Part shown: positions 44,243-53,661 of the stretch, piece after piece
Numbering within the stretch: position 1 is the first letter of the stretch
Layout of the letters: each line of letters starts with the position of its first letter
Assembly: GCF_015752155.1 (NCBI RefSeq)
Contig: NZ_JADOVI010000001.1
Span: 496,001 to 560,000 of the forward strand
From: Cryobacterium sp. MP_M3
Lineage (GTDB): Bacteria; Actinomycetota; Actinomycetes; Actinomycetales; Microbacteriaceae
Reading direction: 5' to 3'
Length of the DNA: 64,000 bases
Position numbers and translations under genes: made by a program
The notes under the pieces: generated by a model
Told to the model about the DNA's origin: nothing
The model's database searches: none
What the model saw: the letters and a program-made list of their open reading frames with translations, nothing else

Positions 44243-45361
44243 ATGGAAATCGAGATCGGCCGCTCCAAGCGCGCTCGCCGCGTATATGCCTTCGACGACA
44301 TCGCGATTGTGCCCAGCCGGCGCACTCGCGACCCGGAGGATGTCTCGATCAACTGGACGATCGACGCGTACCAGTTCTCCATCCCGTTCCTCGCTGCGCC
44401 GATGGACTCCGTGGTGTCGCCGACGACGGCCATCATGATGGGCCAGCTCGGCGGAGTCGGCGTGCTCGACCTCGAGGGTCTGTGGACCCGCTACGACGAC
44501 CCCGAACCGCTTCTCGCGGAGATCCGCGACCTGCCTGCCGACCGGGCGACCGCACGGATGCAGGAGATGTACGCCGAGCCGATCAAGCCCGCCCTCGTCA
44601 CCGAGCGCCTCGCCCAGATCCGCGCGGCCGGCGTCACCGTGGCCGGTGCCCTGTCTCCGCAGCGCACCCAGGAGCTCTATGAAACCGTCGTCGCCGCCGG
44701 CGTCGACCTGTTCGTCATTCGCGGCACCACGGTGTCCGCCGAGCACGTCTCCCAGAACCAGGAGCCGCTCAACCTCAAGAAGTTCATCTACGAGCTCGAC
44801 GTGCCCGTCATCGTCGGCGGCGCGGCCACGTACACCGCGGCCCTCCACCTGATGCGCACCGGCGCGGCAGGCGTGCTCGTCGGCTTCGGCGGCGGCGCCG
44901 CCTCCACGACCCGGGCCTCGCTCGGAATCCACGCGCCCATGGCCACCGCCGTGGCCGACGTCGCCGGCGCCCGCCGCGACTACATGGACGAGTCCGGCGG
45001 CCGCTACGTGCACGTCATCGCCGACGGCGGCCTGAACACCTCCGGCGACATCGTCAAGGCCATCGCCTGCGGCGCCGACGCGGTCATGCTCGGCACAGCG
45101 CTGGCCCGGGCGACGGATGCCCCCGGCGGCGGCTTCCACTGGGGCCCCGAGGTTCACCACTCGAAGCTGCCCCGCGGCAAGCGGGTCGAGGTGGGTGCCC
45201 TGGCCCCGCTGGAGACCATCCTCTACGGTCCGACCCCGATCGCCGACGGCACGGCCAACCTCGTCGGAGCCCTGCGCCGTTCGATGGCGACCACCGGGTA
45301 TTCGGACCTCAAGGAATTCCAGCGCGTCGAAGTGGTTGTCGCGCCGTACCGAACGAACTAG
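44243..45361 (+). CDS. guaB3: GuaB3 family IMP dehydrogenase-related protein
   Basis: A 372-residue barrel protein related to IMP dehydrogenase, without CBS domains. RVYAFDDIAIVPSRRTRDPE and PFLAAPMDSVVSPTTAIMMG match IMPDH. At the catalytic loop the sequence is GFGGGAASTTRASLGIHAPM, so the position of the catalytic Cys of GuaB is Ser221. HVIADGGLNTSGDIVKAIAC binds phosphate. In mycobacteria the GuaB3 paralogue is conserved but was not shown to be an IMPDH; cyanobacterial GuaB3 has been reported as a GMP reductase. The activity here is open. Confidence 0.85.
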   Translation: MEIEIGRSKRARRVYAFDDIAIVPSRRTRDPEDVSINWTIDAYQFSIPFLAAPMDSVVSPTTAIMMGQLGGVGVLDLEGLWTRYDDPEPLLAEIRDLPADRATARMQEMYAEPIKPALVTERLAQIRAAGVTVAGALSPQRTQELYETVVAAGVDLFVIRGTTVSAEHVSQNQEPLNLKKFIYELDVPVIVGGAATYTAALHLMRTGAAGVLVGFGGGAASTTRASLGIHAPMATAVADVAGARRDYMDESGGRYVHVIADGGLNTSGDIVKAIACGADAVMLGTALARATDAPGGGFHWGPEVHHSKLPRGKRVEVGALAPLETILYGPTPIADGTANLVGALRRSMATTGYSDLKEFQRVEVVVAPYRTN

Positions 45362-45402
45362 CGTCAAGGTAAGCACCACACCATCAGGATGGGAGTGAGC
45401 AC

Positions 45403-47133
45403 ATGGCCACAGGTAACTCGGTGTCACGGTCCACGAAACTGGGTCCTGACGAACGCGCGGCCGCGCTCGCGCGGCTGAAGGGCAAGGAGCTCGACATCCT
45501 GGTGGTCGGCGGGGGAATCGTCGGCGCGGGCTGCGCCCTGGACGCGGTCACTCGCGGGCTGAGCGTCGGCATCCTCGAGGCGCGGGACTGGGCCTCCGGA
45601 ACCTCGAGCCGGTCGTCCAAACTCGTGCATGGCGGCATCCGTTACCTGGAACAGCTCGACTTCCGGCTGGTGCGCGAGGCCCTCACCGAGCGAGGGCTCC
45701 TGCTGCAGCGCATCGCGCCGCACCTGGTGAAGCCGGTGCGGTTCCTCTACCCGCTCAAGAAGCGCATCACCGAGCGATTCTACGTGGGCGCCGGCATGCT
45801 GCTCTACGACATTTTCTCCTACACCGGCGGGCGCCCGCCCGGCGTGCCGCACCACCGTCACCTGTCGAAGCGCCAGGTCAAGGGGCTGCTGCCCAGCCTC
45901 AACACCGATGCCATCGTGGGTGGCATCACCTACTACGACGCCCAGGTCGACGACGCCCTCTACGTGGCGTCGCTCGTGCGCACTGCCTCGTTCTACGGCG
46001 CCCACGCGGCCAGCCGGGTGCGGGTCGAAGGCTTCATCAAGGTCGGCGAACGGGTGGTCGGAGTGCACGCGCACGACCTGCAGACCGGCGAACGCTTCGA
46101 GGTGCGCGCCAAGCAGGTCGTCAACGCGACCGGGGTGTGGACGGACGACACCCAGCGCATGGTCGGCGAACGCGGCACGTTCAAGGTGCGCGCGTCGAAG
46201 GGGATCCACCTCGTCGTGCCGCGGGACCGGTTCCAGTCGGCGATGGGGCTGCTGCTGCGCACCGAGAAGAGCGTGCTCTTCGTCATCCCGTGGGGCCGGC
46301 ACTGGCTGATCGGCACCACCGACACCGACTGGCACCTGGACAAGGCGCACCCGGCGGCCACGGCCGCCGACATCGACTACCTGCTCGAACACGTCAACGC
46401 CGTCGTGCGGGTGCCGCTCACCCGGGAAGACGTCGAGGGCGTCTACGCCGGCCTCCGCCCTCTCCTGGCCGGGGAATCCGAGAGTACCTCGAAGCTCTCG
46501 CGAGAGCACCTCGTCGGCCACTCCGTGCCCGGCCTGGTCGTGATCGCGGGCGGCAAGTGGACCACCTACCGCGTGATGGCGAAGGATGCGATCGATGCGG
46601 CCGTCGATGCCCTCGACGGCCGGATCCCGGCTTCGACCACCGACGAGATCCCGCTGCTCGGCGCGGAAGGGTACCGGGCCGCGTGGAACAAGCGCGGCCG
46701 GATCGCCAAGGCGTTCGGGCTGCACACGGTGCGGATCGAGCACCTGCTCAACCGGTACGGCACCCTCACCGACGAACTGCTCGACCTGATCAAGGCGACA
46801 CCGGAACTCGCCGATCCGCTGCCCGGGGCCGACGACTACATCAAGGCCGAGGTCGTCTATGCCGCCAGCCACATGGGCGCGCTGCACCTCGAGGATGTGC
46901 TCGCCCGGCGCACCCGGATCTCGATCGAGGCCTGGGACCGCGGCGTCTCGGCGGCGCCGGTCGCAGCCCGGCTGATGGCCGAGGTGCTCGGCTGGGACAC
47001 CGACCGGGAGGAACGCGAGGTGGCGTACTACCTCAAGCGGGTCGCCGCCGAGCGTGCGTCGCAGCTCGAGCCCGACGACGAGTCCGCCGACCGCGCCCGG
47101 CTCGAGGCGCCGGACATCGTCGCGACCAAGTAG
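45403..47133 (+). CDS. glpD: FAD-dependent glycerol-3-phosphate dehydrogenase
   Basis: A 576-residue membrane-associated flavoprotein oxidising glycerol 3-phosphate to dihydroxyacetone phosphate and passing electrons to quinone. The FAD-binding motif VVGGGIVGAGCALDAVTRGL lies near residue 31, then GTSSRSSKLVHGGIRYLEQL, the GlpD signature. The C-terminal DAO_C domain is present. GGGAG precedes the ATG. No glpK or glpF is nearby. The GDPD enzyme at 57633 could supply its substrate. Confidence 0.93.
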   Translation: MATGNSVSRSTKLGPDERAAALARLKGKELDILVVGGGIVGAGCALDAVTRGLSVGILEARDWASGTSSRSSKLVHGGIRYLEQLDFRLVREALTERGLLLQRIAPHLVKPVRFLYPLKKRITERFYVGAGMLLYDIFSYTGGRPPGVPHHRHLSKRQVKGLLPSLNTDAIVGGITYYDAQVDDALYVASLVRTASFYGAHAASRVRVEGFIKVGERVVGVHAHDLQTGERFEVRAKQVVNATGVWTDDTQRMVGERGTFKVRASKGIHLVVPRDRFQSAMGLLLRTEKSVLFVIPWGRHWLIGTTDTDWHLDKAHPAATAADIDYLLEHVNAVVRVPLTREDVEGVYAGLRPLLAGESESTSKLSREHLVGHSVPGLVVIAGGKWTTYRVMAKDAIDAAVDALDGRIPASTTDEIPLLGAEGYRAAWNKRGRIAKAFGLHTVRIEHLLNRYGTLTDELLDLIKATPELADPLPGADDYIKAEVVYAASHMGALHLEDVLARRTRISIEAWDRGVSAAPVAARLMAEVLGWDTDREEREVAYYLKRVAAERASQLEPDDESADRARLEAPDIVATK

Positions 47134-47174
47134 CGGGAGGCGGCCGGCCGGCAGAGAAGTGATGCCGGAGCGGA

Positions 47175-47223
47175 CAACTGTCGCCGGTGTGCGGGCAACA
47201 CTCGTCCGCCCCGGCAACAGTTG
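47175..47223 (+). other. Inverted repeat between glpD and the antiporter operon
   Basis: CAACTGTCGCCGG (47175-47187) and CCGGCAACAGTTG (47211-47223) match in 12 of 13 positions around a 23-base spacer. It lies after glpD and before a likely -10 (TACACT 47287-47292) for the next operon. It may be a terminator or an operator. Confidence 0.45.
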
Positions 47224-47327
47224 CCGGGCGGGGGCGCGAGCCGGGCGCGGAGGGCGGCATCCGGTGGGCGCACAATTCGGCTCCGGTACACTGGGCGGAC
47301 AGCCCACAAGCCTCAGGAGTCCTCACC

Positions 47328-47855
47328 ATGGTTGACGTTCGTCGGGTCAAGCTCCCAGGAGTCGGTGTGCTGCACACCTTCATCACGGATGACGGTGGCA
47401 AGGTCGGCGTCATCGCCCACCGTTCAGGCCACAGCGACCTGATCACCTTCGCCGACGACGAGGGCGGGCCCGACGCGGCCAAGGTGTCCCTGCGGCTCAA
47501 CGAGGACGAGGCGCACACCCTCGCCGAACTCCTCGGCGGCACCCAGATCACCGAGTCGCTCACCGCACTCGACCAGATCCCCGGCCTCAGCATCGACTGG
47601 TTCACGGTCGACTACGAGGACCACATCGCCGGCCAGACCCTCGGCAACCCGGCCGATCGCGGCATCGCCGGCCTCACGGTCGTCGCCGTCGTGCGCGGGG
47701 AGTCCGCCAACCCGGCGCCCGCCCACGACTTCCGGGTCTTCCCAGGGGACACGCTCGTCGTCGCCGGCTCTCCCGAGAAGGTCGCGAAGGCATTCGCGTT
47801 CTTCCGCACCGGCGAAGTGAAGGCCAAGACCGTCGACGCACCGCCCGGGGGCTAG
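47328..47855 (+). CDS. Cation/proton antiporter regulatory subunit, KhtT-like (RCK_C domain)
   Basis: A 175-residue cytosolic protein. The N-terminal ~75 residues (VRRVKLPGVGVLHTFITDDG) match the KhtT-type regulatory domain; residues ~105-165 form a TrkA-C/RCK_C ligand domain (RGIAGLTVVAVVRGESANPA, FPGDTLVVAGSPEKV). In Bacillus, KhtT controls the K+/H+ antiporter KhtU in response to cyclic di-AMP. AGGAG precedes the ATG, which lies 36 bases after a TACACT -10 box. It is four bases before the antiporter gene. Confidence 0.85.
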   Translation: MVDVRRVKLPGVGVLHTFITDDGGKVGVIAHRSGHSDLITFADDEGGPDAAKVSLRLNEDEAHTLAELLGGTQITESLTALDQIPGLSIDWFTVDYEDHIAGQTLGNPADRGIAGLTVVAVVRGESANPAPAHDFRVFPGDTLVVAGSPEKVAKAFAFFRTGEVKAKTVDAPPGG

Positions 47856-47858
47856 CCG

Positions 47859-49289
47859 ATGAACCTCGGCGAAGACCTCATCACTCTTGGCATCCTGCTC
47901 GTCGTCGCCTACATCCTGGGGCGCGCCGGAAAGCTGATCGGGCTCCCGTCGATCCCGATCTACATGATCGTCGGCCTGCTCGCCAGCCCGAACAGCGGCT
48001 GGTTCCCGCTGAACTTCCACTCAGCGGACATCGAGCTGATCGCCATCTTCGGGCTGATCCTGCTCCTGTTCAGCCTCGGCCTCGAATTCGACCAGGAGGC
48101 GTTCTTCGGCGACGCCGGGAAACTGCTCATCTCCGGCGGTTCCTACGTGCTGATCAACATGGGTCTCGGCTTCGCGTTCGGCCTGATGGTCGGCTGGGGA
48201 ACCAGGGAGGCCCTCGTGATCGCCGGGATGACCGGCACCTCCTCGAGCGCGATCATCACCAAACTCCTGATCGAACTGCGCCGCCTGGCCAACAAGGAAA
48301 CCCCGATGATCCTCGGCGTGACCGTCGTCGGCGACATCTTCATCGCGGTTTACCTCGCGATCGTCTCCGTCGTGCTCAGCGGCAAGACCGAGATCTGGCC
48401 GATCGTGCTGCAGCTGAGCATCGCGTTCCTATTCCTCGTGGTCATGTTCTCCGTCGCCCGCTGGGGTGGCCGGGTCGTCTCCCGCCTGATGCGCACCAAG
48501 GACGACGAACTCTTCACCATCCTCTTCTTCGGCCTGGCCGTGCTGTTCGCCGGGGTGGGCGAGATCATCGGGGTGACGGATGCGATCGGCGCGTTCCTGA
48601 TCGGGGTCGTGCTCGGCGCCAGCACCTACCGCGGCCGGATCGAGCGCGTCGCCGTGCCCCTCCGCGACGTCTTCGGCGCCTTCTTCTTCCTCAACTTCGG
48701 CCTCGCACTCAACGTCGCCGAGTTCGGCTCGGTCATCACGATCGTGCTGCTGGCCGTGGCGATGACATTCGTGCTCAGCGTGGTCTCCGGCATGTTGATG
48801 GCCAGGCTGCATGGGATGGGCCCCAGGGAAGGCCTGAACACCGCCGCGATCTTCGTCAACCGCGGCGAGTTCACCCTGATCCTGGCGACGCTGTCGGTGA
48901 GCGCGGGCCTCGACCAGCGGCTGCAGCCGTTCGCCGGTCTCTACGTGCTCACCATGGCGATCCTCGGCCCGCTGTTCACCGCGAACTCGGAGAAGATCGG
49001 CGCGGCCGTCGGCCGTCGCCTGCGCCGGGCCAAGCCGGCCGCCCGGCCCCCGCGCAACCCGATGCTCGACGAGGAGATCGCCCTGGTCGAGGCGGTCACG
49101 CGAGACAGTGGCAAGCCCACCGACGCGGACACCGAGCACGCCGTGAAACGGATGACCGAACGCGCCGGCGCGGAGAAGGCATCCGGCGGCGGCGACTCGA
49201 TGGCCGACTTCGTGGCCGAGCGCTTCACCACCGAGGCCGGCCCCGCAGCGAAACCGCCCAGGGACACCGGCACAGGAGACTACTCGTGA
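47859..49289 (+). CDS. CPA2-family potassium/proton antiporter, KhtU-like
   Basis: A 476-residue membrane protein with about 12 helices. GILLVVAYILGRAGKLIGLP, LIAIFGLILLLFSLGLEFD, and GVTDAIGAFLIGVVLGASTY are typical of CPA2 (KefB-like) exchangers. A hydrophilic ~85-residue C-terminal tail follows (RRLRRAKPAARPPRNPMLDE). Paired with the RCK_C subunit just upstream, it probably exports K+ or other cations in exchange for protons. Its stop overlaps the GTG of the next gene. Confidence 0.87.
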   Translation: MNLGEDLITLGILLVVAYILGRAGKLIGLPSIPIYMIVGLLASPNSGWFPLNFHSADIELIAIFGLILLLFSLGLEFDQEAFFGDAGKLLISGGSYVLINMGLGFAFGLMVGWGTREALVIAGMTGTSSSAIITKLLIELRRLANKETPMILGVTVVGDIFIAVYLAIVSVVLSGKTEIWPIVLQLSIAFLFLVVMFSVARWGGRVVSRLMRTKDDELFTILFFGLAVLFAGVGEIIGVTDAIGAFLIGVVLGASTYRGRIERVAVPLRDVFGAFFFLNFGLALNVAEFGSVITIVLLAVAMTFVLSVVSGMLMARLHGMGPREGLNTAAIFVNRGEFTLILATLSVSAGLDQRLQPFAGLYVLTMAILGPLFTANSEKIGAAVGRRLRRAKPAARPPRNPMLDEEIALVEAVTRDSGKPTDADTEHAVKRMTERAGAEKASGGGDSMADFVAERFTTEAGPAAKPPRDTGTGDYS

Positions 49290-50056
49290 TCAGAATGATG
49301 CTCCGGCCGCGCTGGATCCTCGCCCTGCTGCTCGCCCTCGCGGTGGCGGCGGCCTTCGCCCTCCTCGGCCGGTGGCAGCTGGAACGCGCCGTCGCCTCCG
49401 GCCAGGTCGTCGAGCGCAGCACGGAGACCGTGCGCCCGCTCGACCAGACCGTGGATGCTGACGGGCCGCCCCGCGAGGCGGCGACCGGGCAGATGGTGAC
49501 GGTGGACGGTTCCTTCGTGCCGGGTGACGAACAGCTGATCAGCGACCGGCTCAACGCGGGCGCCAGCGGGTTCTGGGTGGTCAGCCGGTTCGTCACGACG
49601 GATGCCGCGAACATCCCGGTCGCCCGCGGCTGGACCGCGGACCGGGCCGCGGCCGACAAGGTGATCGAGTCGCTGGCCGGCCTTCCCGCCGGGCAGTCGC
49701 TCACCCTCACCGGCCGTTTCGTCCCCTCCGAGGCCCCGGCCGTCCCGGCCGACGGGCGGGACCCGCACACCCAGACGACGGTGTCGACCGCTGCGCTGAT
49801 CAACCTGTGGACCGGCTTCACCGACCAGTCCGTCTACGCGGGCTACATCGTGGACTCCACCAGCCCGACCGGCCTGCTCGTGATCGACTCGCCTGAGCCG
49901 GGATCCGACGCATCGCTGAACTGGCTCAACATCTTCTACGCCCTCGAATGGGCGGTCTTCGCCGGCTTCGCCGTGTTCCTCTGGTACCGCCTCGTGCGAG
50001 ACGCCTGGGAGCGTGAGGAGGAGCAGGCCGCCATCGACGCCGCGGAGGCCCGATAG
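49286..50056 (+). CDS. SURF1 family protein (cytochrome oxidase assembly)
   Basis: A 256-residue protein with the two-helix SURF1 layout: an N-terminal membrane helix (WILALLLALAVAAAFALLGR followed by WQLERA), an extracytoplasmic domain with FWVVSRFVTTDAANIPVARG (the VxRGW motif), and a second helix near the end (NWLNIFYALEWAVFAGFAVF). It assists haem insertion into cytochrome c oxidase. GTG start overlaps the antiporter TGA with AGGAG upstream. Confidence 0.88.
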   Translation: MIRMMLRPRWILALLLALAVAAAFALLGRWQLERAVASGQVVERSTETVRPLDQTVDADGPPREAATGQMVTVDGSFVPGDEQLISDRLNAGASGFWVVSRFVTTDAANIPVARGWTADRAAADKVIESLAGLPAGQSLTLTGRFVPSEAPAVPADGRDPHTQTTVSTAALINLWTGFTDQSVYAGYIVDSTSPTGLLVIDSPEPGSDASLNWLNIFYALEWAVFAGFAVFLWYRLVRDAWEREEEQAAIDAAEAR

Positions 50057-50065
50057 AATTGGCGC

Positions 50066-50509
50066 ATGCCACTTGAACCCAAGCCCGCCGACATCCCCAG
50101 CATCCCCGGTGCGCTCCGGCTCTACCAGGTCTCGTCGATCATCACCGGTGTCTTCCTCCTGCTGCTCTGTGTCGAAGTCATCCTGAAATTCGTCTTCCAG
50201 TACGAGCTCGAACTAGGCGGACCGAACGGGCTCCTCGCCCTGGTGCCGCGGGAGACGGTGACCGCGTTCAACCTGAGCACCGCGATCCTGATCGTGCACG
50301 GCTGGTTCTACGTGCTGTACCTGTTCGCCGACTTCCGGCTGTGGAGCCTGATGCGCTGGTCGTTCCCGCGCTTCCTGCTGATCGCGCTCGGTGGCATCAT
50401 CCCCACCCTGTCGTTCTTCCTCGAGGTGCGCATCGCGCGCGAGGTGAAGGCGTTCCTGGCCGCCCGTGGCGCCGACCTGTCGGCCGCGACCGCGGAGGCT
50501 CGTTCATGA
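50066..50509 (+). CDS. DUF3817 membrane protein
   Basis: A 147-residue protein with four hydrophobic segments ([60 protein letters not shown]). The pattern and the HGWFYVLYL segment match the DUF3817 family, common beside guaA or surf1 in actinobacteria. Function unknown. It overlaps the guaA start by four bases. Confidence 0.8.
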   Translation: MPLEPKPADIPSIPGALRLYQVSSIITGVFLLLLCVEVILKFVFQYELELGGPNGLLALVPRETVTAFNLSTAILIVHGWFYVLYLFADFRLWSLMRWSFPRFLLIALGGIIPTLSFFLEVRIAREVKAFLAARGADLSAATAEARS

Positions 50510-52095
50510 GCGCCGTCGCCGCCCAGACCGGCGCCCGCCCTGTGCTCGTGGTCGACTTCGGCGCGCAGTACGCGCAGCTGATCGCCCGGCGCGTGCGCGA
50601 GGCATCCGTCTACTCCGAGATCGTCGCGCACACGATCACCGCGGCCGAGGTCCGGGCGAAGAACCCGCTCGGCATCGTGCTCAGCGGCGGACCGTCCAGC
50701 GTCTACGCCGACGGTGCCCCCAGCTTCGACCCCGCCATCTTCGACCTCGGTATCCCCGTGCTGGGCATCTGCTACGGCTTCCAGGTGATGGCAACCGCCC
50801 TCGGCGGCACCGTCGCCCACACCGGCGCCCGCGAATACGGCTCCACCCCGGTCGCCGTCTCAGACGGCGCCAACGTGCTCCTTGCCGGCCAGCCGGCTGC
50901 GCAGACCGTGTGGATGAGCCACGGCGACTCGGTGGCCGAGGCCCCCGCGGGGTTCAGCGTGCTCGCCTCCACCGTGTCGACCCCGGTTGCCGCGTTCGCG
51001 AACGACGAACGCCGGCTGTACGGAGTGCAGTGGCACCCCGAGGTCAAGCACTCCGAGTTCGGCCAGAACGTGCTCGAGAACTTCCTGCACCGCGCCGCCG
51101 GAATCCCCGCCGACTGGAACAGCGGCAACGTCATCGCCGAGCAGGTGGCCCGCATCCGCGCCCAGGTCGGCACTGGCAAGGTCATCTGCGGGCTCTCCGG
51201 CGGAGTGGACTCGGCCGTGGCCGCGGCCCTCGTGCACAAGGCCATCGGCGACCAGCTCGTCTGCGTGTTCGTCGACCACGGCCTGCTCCGCCAGGACGAG
51301 CGCCGCCAGGTCGAAGAAGACTATGTGAAAGCCACCGGCGTGCGCCTGGTGACCGTGGACGTGCGAGAGCAGTTCCTCACCGCCCTCGAGGGCGTGAGCG
51401 ACCCGGAGACCAAGCGCAAGATCATCGGCCGCGAGTTCATCCGCACCTTCGAGCAGGCCCAGGCCGAGCTGATCAAGGAGGCCGCCGCAATCGACGGCGA
51501 CCCCATCCGCTTCCTCGTGCAGGGAACCCTCTACCCCGACGTCGTCGAGTCTGGCGGCGGCAGCGGCACCGCCAACATCAAGAGCCACCACAACGTGGGC
51601 GGCCTGCCCGACGACCTCCAGTTCGAACTGATCGAACCGCTCCGCACCCTGTTCAAGGACGAGGTGCGCGCGATCGGCGCCGAGCTGGGGCTGCCGGCCG
51701 AGATCGTGCAACGCCAGCCGTTCCCCGGACCCGGCCTCGGCATCCGCATCGTCGGCTCGATCACCCAGGACCGGCTCGACCTGCTCCGCCACGCGGACGC
51801 GATCGTGCGCGCCGAACTGACGGCCGCCGGCCTCGACCGCGAGATCTGGCAGTGCCCGGTCGTGCTGCTCGCCGACGTGCGCTCGGTGGGCGTGCAGGGC
51901 GACGGCCGCACCTACGGCCACCCGATCGTGCTGCGCCCGGTGTCGTCCGAGGATGCGATGACCGCCGACTGGACCCGCCTGCCCTACGACCTGCTCGCGA
52001 AGATCTCCAACCGGATCACCAACGAGGTCGACGGTGTCAACCGGGTCGTGCTCGACGTCACGTCGAAGCCGCCGGGGACCATCGAGTGGGAGTAG
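50506..52095 (+). CDS. guaA: GMP synthase (glutamine-hydrolysing)
   Basis: A 529-residue enzyme converting XMP to GMP. The class I glutaminase contains Cys89 in [11 protein letters not shown] and His/Glu in [15 protein letters not shown]. The ATP pyrophosphatase P-loop SGGVDS lies at 231-236. The dimerisation domain ends [12 protein letters not shown] 50506 overlaps the previous stop; a longer frame upstream lies within the DUF3817 gene. It is the third guanine-nucleotide gene of the region. Confidence 0.97.
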   Translation: MSAVAAQTGARPVLVVDFGAQYAQLIARRVREASVYSEIVAHTITAAEVRAKNPLGIVLSGGPSSVYADGAPSFDPAIFDLGIPVLGICYGFQVMATALGGTVAHTGAREYGSTPVAVSDGANVLLAGQPAAQTVWMSHGDSVAEAPAGFSVLASTVSTPVAAFANDERRLYGVQWHPEVKHSEFGQNVLENFLHRAAGIPADWNSGNVIAEQVARIRAQVGTGKVICGLSGGVDSAVAAALVHKAIGDQLVCVFVDHGLLRQDERRQVEEDYVKATGVRLVTVDVREQFLTALEGVSDPETKRKIIGREFIRTFEQAQAELIKEAAAIDGDPIRFLVQGTLYPDVVESGGGSGTANIKSHHNVGGLPDDLQFELIEPLRTLFKDEVRAIGAELGLPAEIVQRQPFPGPGLGIRIVGSITQDRLDLLRHADAIVRAELTAAGLDREIWQCPVVLLADVRSVGVQGDGRTYGHPIVLRPVSSEDAMTADWTRLPYDLLAKISNRITNEVDGVNRVVLDVTSKPPGTIEWE

Positions 52096-52101
52096 GGCCC
52101 T

Positions 52102-52119
52102 CCGCTCGGGAACGAGCGG
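52102..52119. terminator. Short hairpin between guaA and the oxidoreductase gene
   Basis: CCGCTCG-GGAA-CGAGCGG, a perfect 7-bp stem with a GNRA tetraloop, lies between converging genes six bases after the guaA stop. There is no T-run. CTAGACG is duplicated just beyond it (52127-52140), spanning the stop of the minus-strand gene. Confidence 0.5.
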
Positions 52120-52133
52120 GCCGGGGCTAGACG

Positions 52134-53363
52134 CTAGACGGCCTCGAGGGGAACCGATCCGTCGGCCAGGCGGCTCGGTTCGACCGGGGCGCCGCGGCGG
52201 ATGAGGGCCTGCACGGCCTCATTCACGTCCCACACGTTCACGTTCATCCCGGCGACCACCGTGCCTCCGGCCAGCCAGAACGCGATGAACTCGCGGCTGC
52301 CGCGGTCGCCGCGGAAGACCAGGTCCGCCCCGCGGGTCAGCGGCCCGAATCCCGAGTACTCCATCCCAAGGTCGAACTGGTCGGTGTAGAAGTACGGGAT
52401 CGCGTCGAACGACACGGACTGCCCGAGCATGGCGCGCGCCGCCGCCGGCCCGCCGTGCAGGGCGTTCGCCCAGTGTTCGCTGCGCAGCCGCATCCTTGCG
52501 ATCGGGTGGTAGGCGTTGGCGACGTCACCGGCCGCGTAGATGTCAGGGTGGCTCGTCTGCAGGCTCTCGTTCACCACGATCCCGTTGTCGACCTGCAGCC
52601 CGGCGTCCTCGGCAAGGCCCACGTTCGGGACGGCGCCGACGCCGACCAGGACCAGGTCCGCCGGCACCACCTCGCCACCCTGCAGGACCACGCCGGTCAG
52701 CCGGCCGTCGGCACCGGCGATGCTGTCGACGACGACGGAGGTGCGCAGGGTGACGCCGTGCTCGCGGTGAAGGTCGGCGAACATCTGCCCGAGCTCGTCG
52801 CCGAGCGCGTTCGCGAGCGGGATCGGGTCGCGCTCGAGGATGACGACGTCGTTGCCGAGCGTGCGCGCGGTCGCGGCGACCTCCATGCCGATCCAGCCTG
52901 AGCCGATCAGGACGAGCCGCTTGCCTCCGCCGGCCAGCAGCCCGCGGAGGGTCTCCGAGTCGTCGAGGGTGCGGAGGTAATGCACCCCGGCGAGGTCGGC
53001 ACCGGCAATCGAGAGCCGGCGCGGGGACGAGCCGGTGGCCAGCAGCAGCCGGTCCCAGGGGAGCGTCTGGCCGCCGTCGAGGGTGAGGCTGTGCTCCCTG
53101 GGGTCGAACCCGACCACTCGGGTGGACGGCCGGAATTCGACCTGGTTGGCGGCGTACCAGTCGTCCGCTTCGACGAAGACCGTGCCGCGCTCGGCCTTGC
53201 CGGCGAGGAACTCCTTGGACAACGGGGGACGGATGTACGGATGGTGGGCTTCGGCCCCGAGCAGCCGGATGCTGCCGGTGAAGCCCTCTTCGCGGAGCGC
53301 CCTGGCGGCCGATGCCCCGGCCAGCGATGCGCCGACGATGACGAAATCCTGTTCCTTCGACAC
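52134..53363 (-). CDS. FAD/NAD(P)-dependent ferredoxin reductase-like protein
   Basis: A 409-residue flavoprotein. The FAD-binding VIVGASLAGASAARALREEG lies at residues 8-27, PPLSKEFL is the reductase signature, the NAD-binding GSGWIGMEVA near 155, and the second FAD motif IYAAGDVANAYHP near 275. The C-terminal domain matches BphA4/rubredoxin-type reductases. No ferredoxin gene is adjacent. Start GTG 53363 with GGAGG seven bases upstream; this GGAGG can pair with the CCTCC next to the start codon. Confidence 0.87.
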   Translation of the reverse strand: MSKEQDFVIVGASLAGASAARALREEGFTGSIRLLGAEAHHPYIRPPLSKEFLAGKAERGTVFVEADDWYAANQVEFRPSTRVVGFDPREHSLTLDGGQTLPWDRLLLATGSSPRRLSIAGADLAGVHYLRTLDDSETLRGLLAGGGKRLVLIGSGWIGMEVAATARTLGNDVVILERDPIPLANALGDELGQMFADLHREHGVTLRTSVVVDSIAGADGRLTGVVLQGGEVVPADLVLVGVGAVPNVGLAEDAGLQVDNGIVVNESLQTSHPDIYAAGDVANAYHPIARMRLRSEHWANALHGGPAAARAMLGQSVSFDAIPYFYTDQFDLGMEYSGFGPLTRGADLVFRGDRGSREFIAFWLAGGTVVAGMNVNVWDVNEAVQALIRRGAPVEPSRLADGSVPLEAV

Positions 53364-53548
53364 GGAGGTGCCTCCTCGTTCGCTGCTGTCCTGGTGCTCT
53401 CATGGTGGAGTCTGCCCCCGATGCCCGGGCTGGTCGACCCCGGCGGGCACGGAGGGCGGCATCCGCCCCGCCGGAGATCTCGCGACTCCCGGCGCCGGCC
53501 GCCGCGAGTCGAAAGGTAAGTCCGCGGGAATGGCTCTGTGTTCGCGTC

Positions 53549-53578
53549 TTGACAGGGGGCGCTACCGAGGTGGTTAAT
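53549..53578 (+). promoter_or_regulatory. Probable promoter of the deacetylase gene
   Basis: TTGACA (53549-53554) with GTTAAT (53573-53578) after 18 bases; start site near 53585, leader about 77 bases. The rest of the 298-base gap (53364-53661) shows only GC-rich imperfect repeats and no convincing gene. Confidence 0.45.
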
Positions 53579-53661
53579 GATTTCTTGAGTTCCTGTCGGT
53601 TCTCTGCGGAACGCGACCCGAAGCGTCCCGCAGACGGCAGCCCAGAACGGGGTCATTTGTG

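Noticed and set aside
53364-53661. Small open frames in the gap before the deacetylase
   Set aside because: They lack a ribosome binding site and recognisable sequence; the gap is better explained as a promoter and leader region.
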